A stretch of DNA of 64,000 nucleotides from Enemella dayhoffiae (lineage in GTDB: Bacteria > Actinomycetota > Actinomycetes > Propionibacteriales > Propionibacteriaceae), in NCBI RefSeq assembly GCF_002250625.1, contig NZ_NMVQ01000008.1, positions 1 through 64,000 of the forward strand. The letters run 5' to 3'. The notes under the pieces are model-generated. The model was not told where the DNA came from. It did no database searches and saw nothing but the letters and a program-made list of their open reading frames with translations. A program made the translations under genes and the position numbers. Shown here in pieces: positions 38,418 to 47,332 of the stretch. Numbering within the stretch: the first letter of the stretch is position 1; each line of letters starts with the position of its first letter.

Positions 38418-39428
38418 GTGCGGATGCTGCGGCGGACCCTGGGGACGGCCCTGGCCACGCTGGTGCTGCTTTCCGGTTGGGTACGCCCGGCCGCGGCGGT
38501 GCCGGCGCCCCCGGTCGTGCCCATCGGACGCAGCCCGCTGGCCGACTCCCCCGCGCCGACCCGGGTGTTCCAGCCACCCGCCAAGCGCTGGCAGTCCGGG
38601 CACCGCGGGGTGGACCTGCCCGGCCGCGCCGGCGAGTCGGTGCTGGCGGCCGCATCGGGGCGGGTCACCTTCGCCGGTCAGTTGGCCGGACGTGGGGTGG
38701 TGGTGATCGAGCACGGCTCGGTGCGGACCACCTATGAGCCGGTCCAGGGCAGCGTTCGGGTCGGGGACCGGGTGACCGCCGGGCAGCGGATCGGCGTGCT
38801 GCTGGCGGGACACGCCGGCTGTGCGGCGGCGGCCTGTCTGCACTGGGGGCTGCGCGCGGGCGAGGACTACCTGGATCCGATGCTGATGGTCGGCCCCGGC
38901 AACCCGCGGGTACGCCTGCTGCCCTCCGGGGCGGTCAGCACCGCCGAGCGGCGCGCCGCCGAACGGGCCCGCGCCGCCGCTGCTGCGGCCGCAGCGAGCC
39001 AGGTCGGCGGCGGGCCGGCCCCGCCCCCGGGAGCCAGCGGACTGGTCCGCCCGGCCGACGGCCCGATCACCTCGCCCTATGGGATGCGGCGGCACCCGGT
39101 GCTCGGGGTGTGGAAGCTGCACGACGGGACCGACTTCGGCACCGGCTGCGGAGCGCCGCTGCGGGCGACCGCTGACGGGGTGGTCAGCGACTCCTACTAC
39201 AACGCCGGTTACGGCAACCGGCTGCTGATCGATCACGGCGAGGTGCGCGGGCGACGGATCCGCAGCGCCTACAACCATGCCATCCGCTACCTGGTCTCCC
39301 CCGGCCAGTCGGTGCGCGCCGGGCAGGTGATCGGGCTGAGCGGCTCAACCGGTTACTCCACCGGTTGCCACCTGCACTTCATGCTCTGGGTCGATGACCA
39401 GTTGGTGGACCCGGCGCGCTGGCTGTGA
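38418..39428 (+). CDS. secreted protein with two M23 (LytM) domains
   Basis: A 336-residue protein with a signal peptide ([18 protein letters not shown]). The first M23-like domain (about 50-155) keeps HRGVDL but its last motif reads CLHWGLR, so one His of the usual HxH is replaced. An Ala/Arg-rich linker (about 170-200, [17 protein letters not shown]) follows. The second domain (205-336) has [10 protein letters not shown] and HLHFMLW and is complete. One domain may bind or guide while the second cuts peptidoglycan. GTG 38418 is preferred because it gives a compact signal peptide. It is divergent from rpsB, as M23 genes often are in Actinobacteria. Confidence 0.88.
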   Translation: MRMLRRTLGTALATLVLLSGWVRPAAAVPAPPVVPIGRSPLADSPAPTRVFQPPAKRWQSGHRGVDLPGRAGESVLAAASGRVTFAGQLAGRGVVVIEHGSVRTTYEPVQGSVRVGDRVTAGQRIGVLLAGHAGCAAAACLHWGLRAGEDYLDPMLMVGPGNPRVRLLPSGAVSTAERRAAERARAAAAAAAASQVGGGPAPPPGASGLVRPADGPITSPYGMRRHPVLGVWKLHDGTDFGTGCGAPLRATADGVVSDSYYNAGYGNRLLIDHGEVRGRRIRSAYNHAIRYLVSPGQSVRAGQVIGLSGSTGYSTGCHLHFMLWVDDQLVDPARWL

Positions 39429-39470
39429 GCTTGGCGGGGCACGCGGCCGATGACCCGGAGCAGCGGGACC

Positions 39471-40112
39471 ATGGACGGCGTGCGTGACTTCTTCAGGCGG
39501 CGACGCCCGTCCGCGGCGGAGCCCGCCCCGCCGGACACCGCACCGCCGGACACCGCGCCGGGGCCGGATCGCTGGACGTCCCTGCCCCGCCCACCGGTAC
39601 CGGCCGCACTGCAGCAGGAACTGGACGCGGTCACCGCCGAGCATGGGATCGGGCGCTGGGTCTGGACCGAGCGCGACTTCCCGGTGCTGGGCTGGCACGA
39701 CAGCACGCTGTGGGGCTACCGCGTCGAACACTCGGAGCCGGGGTTCACCTTCGGGCCGGTGGATCGGGTGGCCCTGGACCTGGACTACATCACCCGCTGG
39801 GTCGATCCGGTGCCACCGAGCCCCTACTTCTCCTTCTGGGTCGCCCCGGTCACCCTGGTCTTCCACGGCGTCACCGCTCTGGAGCTGGACACCGCGATCG
39901 ACACGGGGACCCCGCGCGCGATCACCCTGGCCGACATCCACCCGGTCCGCGGCGGCTGGCACGTGGAGAGCCATGCGGACTTCGACCTGATGATCGCCGC
40001 GGCCGGCTTCACCCAGACCTTCCGGCAGGTTCCCCGGCACCTGTCGGGGCAGACCCTTTCGCTGGCCGAACGCGGCGGGTACAGCTTCGCCGAGGAACCG
40101 GTCCGCGACTGA
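39471..40112 (+). CDS. conserved hypothetical protein
   Basis: A 213-residue protein of unknown function. A Pro/Ala/Asp-rich, basic N-terminus (DFFRRRRPSAAEP) is followed by a globular part with a recurring Trp/Phe/Tyr-rich pattern (GRWVWTERDFPVLGWHDSTL; YFSFWVAPVTLVFHGV). The second half resembles a small beta-rich ligand domain. No signal or membrane segment is seen. An ATG 21 bases upstream at 39450 is also possible. It follows the M23 gene with 42 bases between and converges on xerC. Confidence 0.7.
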   Translation: MDGVRDFFRRRRPSAAEPAPPDTAPPDTAPGPDRWTSLPRPPVPAALQQELDAVTAEHGIGRWVWTERDFPVLGWHDSTLWGYRVEHSEPGFTFGPVDRVALDLDYITRWVDPVPPSPYFSFWVAPVTLVFHGVTALELDTAIDTGTPRAITLADIHPVRGGWHVESHADFDLMIAAAGFTQTFRQVPRHLSGQTLSLAERGGYSFAEEPVRD

Positions 40113-40124
40113 CGGCCGCGCCGC

Positions 40125-41075
40125 TCAGGCCCGCGGGTGCGCCTGCCGGAACGCCTGGCGCAGCCGGTCGCTGGTGACGTGGGTGTAGAGCTGGGTGGTC
40201 GCCAGGGACGCGTGGCCGAGCATCTCCTGCACGCTGCGCAGGTCGGCGCCGCCCTCCAGCAGATGGGTGGCCATCGCGTGCCGCAGCCCGTGCGGGCCGA
40301 GATCGGGTGCCCCCTGGGTCACCCGCAGCGCCCGGTGCACCACCCGGCGCACCACCCGCTGGTCGATCCGCCCGCCCCGCTCCCCCAGGAACACCGCATT
40401 GCCCGACCGATCGGACGCCAGCTCCCCGCGCACGGCCAGCCACGACTCCACCGCCCGCCACGCCGGGCCACCCATCGGCACCGTCCGCTGCTTGTTCCCC
40501 TTGCCCAGCACCCGGATCAACCGGCGGTCGGCGTCCAGGTCGGCCAGGTCGAGCCCGCACAGCTCGGCAACCCGGATCCCGCAGGCGTACAACACCTCCA
40601 GCATCGCCGCATCGCGTACGCCGACCGGCCCGGGTTCCTCGGCCGCCCGCTCGACGGCTCCCCGCAGCATCGCGGCGGCGTCGCGCTGGGCCAGGGTGGG
40701 CGGCAGCCGGCTGGGCAGCTTCGGGGACTTCAGCGCCGCGGCCGGGTCGGTGGGCAGCAACCCGGTGCGATGGCACCACGCGAAGAACACCCGGGCCGCC
40801 GCGGCCCGGCGCTGCAACGTCGTCCGCTCGGCCCCGCGACCCTGCTGTTCGGCCAGCCAACTGCGCAGGGAGCGCAACTCGACCTCGGACAGGTCCTCGT
40901 GCCCCAGCTCCTGCAGGTGCTGGCACAGTCCGATCAGGTCGGTGCGATAGGCGCGCACGGTGTGCGGTGAGAGGTGCCGCTCCGCGGCCAGATGTCGCTC
41001 ATAGTCGGCCAGCACCCGGGCGTACGCCTCGCTCAGCTCCTCGGGCTGCGGGTCGGCTCCCTGCGGTTCTGGCAC
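40125..41075 (-). CDS. xerC: tyrosine recombinase XerC-type
   Basis: A 316-residue (from GTG 41075) site-specific recombinase. The N-terminal SAM-like DNA-binding domain spans about 15-105. The catalytic residues are Arg in ACGIRVAELCGL, Lys in VLGKGNKQR, His-x-x-Arg in HGLRHAMATH, His in MLGHASLATTQLY and the nucleophile Tyr in the same block. XerC with XerD resolves chromosome dimers at dif. An upstream GTG/ATG start to 41144 is possible, but homology begins near the chosen start. Gene position next to rpsB-M23 is typical. Confidence 0.92.
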   Translation of the reverse strand: MPEPQGADPQPEELSEAYARVLADYERHLAAERHLSPHTVRAYRTDLIGLCQHLQELGHEDLSEVELRSLRSWLAEQQGRGAERTTLQRRAAAARVFFAWCHRTGLLPTDPAAALKSPKLPSRLPPTLAQRDAAAMLRGAVERAAEEPGPVGVRDAAMLEVLYACGIRVAELCGLDLADLDADRRLIRVLGKGNKQRTVPMGGPAWRAVESWLAVRGELASDRSGNAVFLGERGGRIDQRVVRRVVHRALRVTQGAPDLGPHGLRHAMATHLLEGGADLRSVQEMLGHASLATTQLYTHVTSDRLRQAFRQAHPRA

Positions 41076-41185
41076 CGGCCCAGTGTGCGACAGGACCACC
41101 CCGGGAGCCGGTTGCCATGCCCGAGCAGGGTCGGATCGCGGCAAACCCGTTACGATGCCCGCGAACCTTGAGGAGGCCCGACCCG

Positions 41186-41782
41186 ATGACCCCGCAGACC
41201 CCGATCGACGAGCTCACCACCGGCGGCACCGTGCGACCCATCACCCGTTGGGGCACCCCGGTGATGCACGCCCAGACGAAGCCGGTGACCGAGTTCGACG
41301 ACGAGTTGCGCACCCTGGTCCGCGACATGTTCGCCACCATGGACGCCGCCTCCGGGGTCGGACTGGCCGCGACCCAGGTGGGGGTCGACCTGGCGGTGTT
41401 CGTCTACGACTGCCCCGACGAGGACGAGGTCCGCCACGCCGGCGTCATCTGCAACCCCGAGGTGACCCTGCCCGAGGGCAAGGACCGCAAGCTGGAGGCC
41501 GCCGAGGAGGGCTGCCTGTCGCTGCCCGGGGCGTACCAGACCCTCGCCCGCCCCGACCGGGCCACCTGCACCGGTCAGGACGCCGACGGCAACGAGGTGA
41601 CCGTGGTCGGGACCGGGCTGCTCGCCCGCTGCCTGCAGCACGAGACCGACCACCTCAACGGCATCGTCTTCGGCGACCGGCTGTCGGCCCGTTCCCGCAA
41701 GAAGCTGTACGCCCAGCACGACGACCTGGCCGAGCGCTATCTCGAGGACTGGCCGATCAGCGCCAAGCAGCCCGCGAGCTGA
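41186..41782 (+). CDS. def: peptide deformylase
   Basis: A 198-residue metalloenzyme that removes the formyl group from nascent proteins. All three motifs are present: GVGLAATQVG, EEGCLSLPG and QHETDHLNG. The ATG at 41186 has GAGGAGG upstream. An N-terminal 15-residue extension (TPQTPIDELTTGG) before the fold is short and common. The 3' end is followed, two bases after the stop, by one copy of a duplicated 14-bp sequence. Confidence 0.94.
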   Translation: MTPQTPIDELTTGGTVRPITRWGTPVMHAQTKPVTEFDDELRTLVRDMFATMDAASGVGLAATQVGVDLAVFVYDCPDEDEVRHAGVICNPEVTLPEGKDRKLEAAEEGCLSLPGAYQTLARPDRATCTGQDADGNEVTVVGTGLLARCLQHETDHLNGIVFGDRLSARSRKKLYAQHDDLAERYLEDWPISAKQPAS

Positions 41783-41784
41783 CT

Positions 41785-41813
41785 CTCACTCGGTGACCCC
41801 TCACTCGGTGACC
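41785..41813 (+). repeat. 14-bp direct duplication at the def/permease-remnant junction
   Basis: CTCACTCGGTGACC occurs at 41785-41798 and again at 41800-41813. The second copy contains the stop codon region of the broken ABC permease on the minus strand; the first lies just after def. Confidence 0.85.
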
Positions 41814-42860
41814 ATTGCCGCGGCGGGGCTGACCCGGGCCGCCCGGCCCGCCGGCAGCCCCGAGGCGAGCAGCCCCGCCAGCAGCGCGACCGCGCAGACC
41901 AGTCCGATCGTGGGCCAGGGCACGCTGACCGCGACCTGCATCTCGCGACCGATCAAAGCGTACGCCCCGGCGATCCCGTAGCCGATGCCCAGGCCGACAC
42001 CGACTACCGTGGCGACCCCGCCAGCACCAGCGCTTCCAACCCGACCATCGCACGCAGCTGGCCTCGGGTGAGTCCGAGCGCCCGGAGCAGCCCGGACTCC
42101 TGGGTACGTTCCAGCACCGACAGCCCGAGGGTGTTGCCAACGCCGACCAGCGCGATCACCACCGCTACGGCGAGCAGGGCGGTGACGATCCACAGCACCG
42201 TCGAGATGATCTTCCCCAGCTCGGCCCGAGCCAGCGCCGGCCCACCGACCTGCAGGCCCTCGATGGCGCCGAGCCTCTCCTCGGTCTGCTGGATGTCGGT
42301 CCCCTTGGCGTACTGGATCAGCGCCCCCGTCGGGTGAGGTACGCCCAGCTTCCCCATGGTGGCCTCGGGGGCGGCGGCTCGGCGGCCGCCTCGTCGTCGG
42401 AATCGTTCGGCCGGGGGTGCGGCCGGCGCGGGCAACAGCAACTCAATGCTCTGCCCCGGCGCGACACCACGCAGCTGGGCGGCGCTGGGGTCGAGCGCCA
42501 CCTCGTCGGGGGCGGTGGGCGTGCGCCCCTCGACGAGGTGGGTGCGCGGGTCGAGCTCGGGTACGCCGCGGGCGATCAGCACCCGGACTGCGTTCGCGGG
42601 TCACCATCTCGACGACCGTCTCCACGTCGGCGCGGACACCGCTCACCCCGGGCAGCCGGCGGATCGCGGCGACGGTGTCGGGGGTGGCCAGGGACGGGTT
42701 GTTGATCATCCGGCCCTCGGCGTCGACGCTGGGGCTGGTCAACCACGGCGGCCGACCCCTCGACGGGCGACGCTCCAGCAGGTCGCTCAGGGCACGGGTG
42801 TCCACCCGTGCAGCCCAGGCGGCGGGATCCGCGGACGCTTCCGCCGACGGACGGAATAGC
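41801..42860 (-). pseudogene. ABC transporter permease (FtsX/MacB-like) remnant
   Basis: The region reads, in three frames, FRPSAEASADPAAWAARVD, then VLIARGVPELDPRTHLVEG, then GVATVVGVGLGIGYGIAG. The middle piece ends with the FtsX-type helix ALVGVGNTLGLSVLERTQE and LLRALGLTRGQLRAM. The last piece has two C-terminal membrane helices and RAARVSPAAAMVTE. It lacks an N-terminus and the first membrane helix. Frameshifts fall near 42582 and at the C4 run 42016-42019, which appears one base short. It is a truncated, inactive gene. Confidence 0.8.
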
Positions 42861-42861
42861 C

Positions 42862-43683
42862 TCAAGCCCGGGGCGGAAACGCCGGATTCAGCGCATAACA
42901 GGCGACGGCTGCCGCGGCGGCCACGTTGAGCGAGTCGATGCCGGCGGCCATCGGGATGATGGCGGCCTCGTCGGCGCCCTCGATCCAGCGCCGGGAGAGC
43001 CCCGCCCCCTCGGTGCCCAGCAGCACGGCGACCCGGTCGCCCGGCACCACCCCGGCAGCGACCTCGGCGAGCGGGCGCGCCCCATCGGTGAGGGCCAGCG
43101 CGATCGTGCGGAAACCGTGCGTACGCAGCAGTTCCGGCGTGCCGGACCAGTCCTCGAGCCGGGCCCACGGCAGGGAGAACACCGCCCCCATCGACACCTT
43201 GATGGAGCGGCGATAGAGCGGGTCGGCAGCCCGCGGGGCGAGCAGCGCACCGTCCCAGCCGAGGCCGGCCGCGCAGCGCAGGATGGCGCCCACGTTGGTG
43301 TGGTCGACAATGTCCTCCAGCACCACCAGCCGGCGCAGCGGGAGCAGGTCCTCGACCCGGTGCCGTACGGTCCGGTGCAGTGAGGCCAGCGCCCCACGGT
43401 GCACGTGGAATCCGGTGACCTGCTCGGCGAGCGCCTCGGTGACCACGTAGACCGGGGCGTCCGGGTGCCGCTCCAGCACATCGGCCAGCCCCGGCAGCCA
43501 GCGTTCGGCGAGCAGGAAGGAGCGCGGTCGATGACCGGCCTCCACCGCGCGGCGGATCACCTTCTCCCCCTCGGCGATGAACAACCCCTGCTCGCTCTCC
43601 AGGCTGCGTCGCAGCGAGGTCTCGCGCAGGCGTACATAATCGGCCAGGCGATCGTCGCCCGGATCGGTGATCTCGATCAGCAC
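42862..43683 (-). CDS. TrmH-family (SpoU) RNA methyltransferase
   Basis: A 273-residue SPOUT methyltransferase. An L30e-like N-terminal substrate domain (FIAEGEKVIRRAVEAG) precedes the SpoU fold. SpoU motifs are LEDIVDHTNVGAILRCAAG (motif 1), VAVLLGTEGAGLSRRW (motif 2), and DSLNVAAAAAVACYAL (motif 3), which forms the SAM knot. It 2'-O-methylates a ribose in rRNA or tRNA; the exact position cannot be told. It lies nine bases after the TauE/SafE gene. Confidence 0.93.
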   Translation of the reverse strand: MLIEITDPGDDRLADYVRLRETSLRRSLESEQGLFIAEGEKVIRRAVEAGHRPRSFLLAERWLPGLADVLERHPDAPVYVVTEALAEQVTGFHVHRGALASLHRTVRHRVEDLLPLRRLVVLEDIVDHTNVGAILRCAAGLGWDGALLAPRAADPLYRRSIKVSMGAVFSLPWARLEDWSGTPELLRTHGFRTIALALTDGARPLAEVAAGVVPGDRVAVLLGTEGAGLSRRWIEGADEAAIIPMAAGIDSLNVAAAAAVACYALNPAFPPRA

Positions 43684-43692
43684 CCGCGCGAC

Positions 43693-44472
43693 CTACTTCA
43701 GCACCAGGTTGATGATCGCGATCACGCCGATCACCACGATGATGATCCGGTACGCCACAGCGGGCAGCTTCCGACCCACCTTGGCTCCCAGCAACCCGCC
43801 CAGCGCCGAGCCGACCGCCAGCGCCCCGACATAGGGCCACGACACGGGCGCCACCAGCACGAACACCACCGCCGCGGTCAGGTTGATGATCAGCGCCAGC
43901 GCGTTCTTCAACCCGTTCAGCCGCGACCACGGCTCCTCGGGGATCGCCAGGCCGAGAATCGCCATGTGCAACAACCCCTGCGCCGCCCCGAAATAGCCGC
44001 CATAGGTCGAGCTGAGCGCGATCATCGGCACCGGCCAGATCGACCGGCGCTTCGGCGGCGGACGACCCTCGGCGGACAACTGTTCGGCCCGGGCCGTCAT
44101 CTTGGAGGTCAGCCACGGCTGCAGCACCACCAGCACGCAGCCGATCGCGATCAGCACGGGCACGATCGCATCGAACGCGCTCGAGGGCAGCTTCAGCAGC
44201 AGCAGCGCGCCGGCGATGCCGCCGGCCAGCGCGGCCGGTCCCAACCGGATCAGCTCGTGCCGCAACGCCTTCACCTCGGGCAGCATGCCGACGGTGCCGG
44301 AGATTCCGCCGGCGACCAGGCCGATGTTGTTGGTGGTGTTCGCCATCACCGGTGGAAGCCCGAGTGCGAGCAGCGTGGGAAAGGTGACCAGGCTGCCGGA
44401 ACCGACCACGGTGTTGATCATGCCGGCCCAGATCCCGGCCAGACCGGCGAGCAGCAGATCGGTCCAGGTCAT
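43693..44472 (-). CDS. TauE/SafE-family membrane permease
   Basis: A 259-residue protein with eight predicted membrane helices and the two-fold repeat of the family: AGMINTVVGSGSLVTFPTLL in the first half and GGYFGAAQGLLHMAIL in the second. TauE/SafE proteins export sulfite or other organosulfur anions, or are poorly defined. It is complete, unlike the fragment near 7.4 kb. The upstream ABC ATPase ends 5 bases earlier, so they share a transcript. Confidence 0.9.
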   Translation of the reverse strand: MTWTDLLLAGLAGIWAGMINTVVGSGSLVTFPTLLALGLPPVMANTTNNIGLVAGGISGTVGMLPEVKALRHELIRLGPAALAGGIAGALLLLKLPSSAFDAIVPVLIAIGCVLVVLQPWLTSKMTARAEQLSAEGRPPPKRRSIWPVPMIALSSTYGGYFGAAQGLLHMAILGLAIPEEPWSRLNGLKNALALIINLTAAVVFVLVAPVSWPYVGALAVGSALGGLLGAKVGRKLPAVAYRIIIVVIGVIAIINLVLK

Positions 44473-44477
44473 GACGG

Positions 44478-45260
44478 TCAGATCGCGCGGGCGCTCCAGC
44501 GCCCGTCGGTCCGGGAGATCCGCAGCGGCAGGTCGAAGGTGCTGCTCATCGACTCGTCGGTCAGGGTCTCGTCGATCGGCCCGGCGGCGACGATCCGGCC
44601 CTGCTTGAGCAGCAGCGCATGGGTCATCCCGACCGGGATCTCCTCGACGTGGTGGGTGACCAGCACACTCGCCGGGGCAAACTCGTCGGCGGCCAGTTCA
44701 CTGAGCGTGCGGACCAGCGACTCCCGGCCGGCGACGTCGAGCCCGGCGGCGGGCTCGTCCAGCAGCAGCAGCTCGGGATCGGTCATCAACGCCCGCGCGA
44801 TCTGCACCCGCTTGCGCTCCCCCTCCGAGAGGGTGCCGAAGGTGCGGTTCGCCAGGTGATCCACCCGCAGTTGGGACATCAGCTCCTCGGAGCGGGCGTG
44901 GTCCATCTCGTCATACTGCTCGCGCCAACGCCCCATCACCGCATAGCTGGCCGAGACGATCACGTCGCGCACCGCCTCCCCGCGCGGGATCCGGTCGGCC
45001 AGGGCGGCGGAGGTGACGCCGATCCGGGGGCGCAGTTCGAACACGTCGACCGCGCCGAGCACCTCGCCGAGCAGCCCCACCACACCGGTGGTCGGGTGCA
45101 GCTGGGCGGCCAGCAGTTGCAGCAGGGTGGTCTTGCCGGCACCGTTCGGTCCGATCACCACCCACCGGTCGGTTTCGTCAACCTGCCAGTCGATTCCGGT
45201 GAGCAGGGTCGCCCCACCCCGGACGATGCTGACATCGGCAAGTTCCACGACTGCGGCCAT
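44478..45260 (-). CDS. ABC transporter ATP-binding protein
   Basis: A 260-residue single ABC ATPase. Walker A GPNGAGKTTL (about 37), the signature LSEGERKRVQIA, Walker B LLLLDEPAAG and a switch His in VTHHVEE are present. In place of the usual SGG the signature reads SEGER, as in some iron or metal-associated ATPases. No permease partner is adjacent; the downstream gene is TauE/SafE. ATG 45260 is the homology start. Confidence 0.9.
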   Translation of the reverse strand: MAAVVELADVSIVRGGATLLTGIDWQVDETDRWVVIGPNGAGKTTLLQLLAAQLHPTTGVVGLLGEVLGAVDVFELRPRIGVTSAALADRIPRGEAVRDVIVSASYAVMGRWREQYDEMDHARSEELMSQLRVDHLANRTFGTLSEGERKRVQIARALMTDPELLLLDEPAAGLDVAGRESLVRTLSELAADEFAPASVLVTHHVEEIPVGMTHALLLKQGRIVAAGPIDETLTDESMSSTFDLPLRISRTDGRWSARAI

Positions 45261-45338
45261 GCGGGCAAACCTATCAACGCCCGGCGGGCTTCCCCACGTC
45301 GTGGCCTGCCGCTGGCGTGCGCCGCTAACGTTGGCGGG

Positions 45339-46055
45339 ATGGACACCCTTGCTGCGGTACGCCTGACGGCGCACCTGAACGCCCTGCGGCACACCCCGCT
45401 GAGCGCGGAGGTGGCCGCGCGCGCCGTCGTGGGCGAGGACGCCGCGCACCACGTGACCGACCCCGAGGGGCTGCTCGGCCTGGACCCGTTGCGGGCCAGC
45501 GAACTCGACGAGGCGTTGCGGGCGGCGCTGTTGCTGGTCGACGCGGACTGGGTGCTGGTGCTGCCGCGGCCCGGCGCGACCGGCGTCCTGGCCGGCCCGC
45601 CGGCGCTGAACGCCGCGGCGATCGAGGCGGGTGCGGTGGTGCTGTCGGCCAGCGGCGGGATCGCCTGGCTGCCGCACCGGGTCGGTCCGGCCGTGCAGTG
45701 GCAGGTCACGGCCTGCCGCCCGCCGCGGCTCAGTCAGACCCCGGCCGAGGCCGACCGCGCGTTGCGCGAGGTGGTGCTGGCCGCCGGCCGCGAGCTGGCC
45801 GAGCTGGAGCTCACCCCGGCCGAGCGACCCGACCTGACCGGGATCGCGCTACCCGCCGGTTACGGCTCGCGGGCCCAGCGGGCCGCCGCCCGCGCCTGGA
45901 CTCTGCTGCAGGCGTGCGAGGCCGCCCTGGGCGACGACGGCGGCGTACTGCACCTGCACGCCCTCCAGGCCCGCAGCCGCGTCCTGAACGAGGTACGCCG
46001 GGCCGCCACCGACGTGCTCTGCGCCGCCGTCAGCTGGACCGGTCGCCAGGGCTAG
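45339..46055 (+). CDS. conserved hypothetical protein, Ala/Leu-rich
   Basis: A 238-residue soluble protein rich in Ala, Leu and Arg. It starts MDTLAAVRLTAHLNALRHTPL and has a mid-section LLVDADWVLVLPRPGATGVLAGPPALN that looks like a beta strand and loop. The C-terminal half is helical (AAARAWTLLQACEAALG). No known domain was recognised. It is divergent from the ABC ATPase and convergent with the DUF3618 gene, with a terminator in between. Confidence 0.7.
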   Translation: MDTLAAVRLTAHLNALRHTPLSAEVAARAVVGEDAAHHVTDPEGLLGLDPLRASELDEALRAALLLVDADWVLVLPRPGATGVLAGPPALNAAAIEAGAVVLSASGGIAWLPHRVGPAVQWQVTACRPPRLSQTPAEADRALREVVLAAGRELAELELTPAERPDLTGIALPAGYGSRAQRAAARAWTLLQACEAALGDDGGVLHLHALQARSRVLNEVRRAATDVLCAAVSWTGRQG

Positions 46056-46078
46056 GCGACCAGGCGTACCCGAACGCA

Positions 46079-46113
46079 GCGATGGCCGCCCCGACGAGCG
46101 GGACGGCCATCGC
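46079..46113. terminator. bidirectional terminator-like hairpin
   Basis: GCGATGGCCG pairs with CGGCCATCGC (10 bp). The loop holds a small inner stem (CCCG/CGGG). It sits between the ends of two convergent genes. There is no T run, so termination strength is uncertain. Confidence 0.6.
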
Positions 46114-46127
46114 GGTGCACCAGCGGG

Positions 46128-46838
46128 TCAGTGGTCCTGCACGTTGCCCTTGGCTTCCTTGGCGTGGTCGCCGAGGTTCTGGGCGTGCTGCTGGCCCTCA
46201 CCCTTGACGGTGTCGACGGAGTCGGTGGCCGACTCCTTGACGTTCTGCACCGCCTGCTGGGCCGGCTCGCGCAGGTTCTCGCCGACCTCCTGGGCCACGC
46301 CCTGGGCGGTCTCGCGTGCCTGCTCGACCAACGGCTGGGCCCGGTCGGCGAGCTGGGCCACGGCGCGCTGTTCCCGCCGGCTGACCGGAGCCAGCCCGCC
46401 GATCAACGCGCCGACGCCGAAGGCGATCAGGCCGGCGGCCAGCGGGTTGCCCCGGGTGCCCCGCTTCACCTGATCGGGTGCGCCCTGAATGGCCTGACCG
46501 GCCTGCTGCAGGCCGTGGCTGGCCTGCTGGCGGGCATCCTGCATGCCCTCACGTGCCTGCTGACCCACCTGCTGGGCGCGGTCCCCCATGCTCGGGCCGC
46601 TGGTGCGCACGTCGCGGTCATAGCCGTAGCCGTAGCGGCCGTCACCGTAGGGCTCGTCGTCGGAGCCCATGATCCGCTCCTTGAGCCCGCGGGCCCCCTC
46701 GGCCACCTTGTTCACCTGGCGACGGGCCACGTTGCTGGGGCGGGCCTCGTCGGTCAGGGCGTTCACGTCCTGGCTGAGATTGGCCCGCGTGCGCTCGATA
46801 TCACGTCGGATCTGATCGGGATCGTTGCTCTGCGTCAT
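46128..46838 (-). CDS. DUF3618-containing membrane-anchored protein
   Basis: A 236-residue protein. Residues 1-50 match DUF3618 (IRRDIERTRANLSQDVNALTDE). A central Gln/Ala-rich coiled stretch (QQAREGMQDARQQASHGLQQ) is followed by one membrane helix (NPLAAGLIAFGVGALIGGLAP) and an amphipathic tail rich in Gln, Ala and Val. The tail resembles apolipoprotein- or LEA-like repeats. It overlaps the upstream holin-like gene by four bases. The family is linked to cell-envelope stress only by context. Confidence 0.8.
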   Translation of the reverse strand: MTQSNDPDQIRRDIERTRANLSQDVNALTDEARPSNVARRQVNKVAEGARGLKERIMGSDDEPYGDGRYGYGYDRDVRTSGPSMGDRAQQVGQQAREGMQDARQQASHGLQQAGQAIQGAPDQVKRGTRGNPLAAGLIAFGVGALIGGLAPVSRREQRAVAQLADRAQPLVEQARETAQGVAQEVGENLREPAQQAVQNVKESATDSVDTVKGEGQQHAQNLGDHAKEAKGNVQDH

Positions 46839-47332
46839 CGGTTCTGCGCCTCCTCGCCCTTGAGGGCATTGGGAATCTGGCCTACGGTCTCGGTGGTCTG
46901 GGGCACGCCCTCGACCTTGTTCAACGCGGACTTTCCGGTGGCGGCGAGGATGCCGGCGATGATGGCCCAGATCACCGCGACGATGATCGCGGACCAGCCG
47001 AACATGGGGTCCTCACTGCGCAGCAGGTGCGCCAGCCCCCACCACAGCGCCAGGGACAGGAAGAGCAGGGTGAAGTGCCCGGCAACGCCGGCCCCGCCCA
47101 ACATGCCTGCGCCCTTGCCGGCCTGTTTCGCCGACTGGGTCGCCTCCGCCTTGGCGAGCGCGACCTCCTGACGCATCAACGTCGACAGGTCGCGGGTGAT
47201 GTCGCCCATCAGGTCACCGATGGAGCGGTCGTCACCCACCAGCTGGCGCTCGACCGCCCGCCCCTCGACGAACCCCTCCGCGCGCTGCGGGTGGGCGCCG
47301 CCCTGGAAATTGACGTTCTGGTGCTCGGTCAT
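46835..47332 (-). CDS. actinobacterial holin-like protein (Phage_holin_3_6 type)
   Basis: A 165-residue protein with an amphipathic region (IGDLMGDITRDLSTLMRQEVALAKAE) and two predicted membrane helices (HFTLLFLSLALWWGLAHLL and FGWSAIIVAVIWAIIAGILA). This matches the putative actinobacterial holin-X family (PF07332). It is not near phage genes, so phage lysis is unlikely; such proteins often accompany DUF3618 proteins. It overlaps both neighbours by four bases. Confidence 0.85.
   Translation of the reverse strand: MTEHQNVNFQGGAHPQRAEGFVEGRAVERQLVGDDRSIGDLMGDITRDLSTLMRQEVALAKAEATQSAKQAGKGAGMLGGAGVAGHFTLLFLSLALWWGLAHLLRSEDPMFGWSAIIVAVIWAIIAGILAATGKSALNKVEGVPQTTETVGQIPNALKGEEAQNR

Noticed and set aside
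46835-47332. Phage lysis module
   Set aside because: The holin-like protein has no endolysin, portal or tail genes near it, and its neighbours are DUF3618-type proteins.
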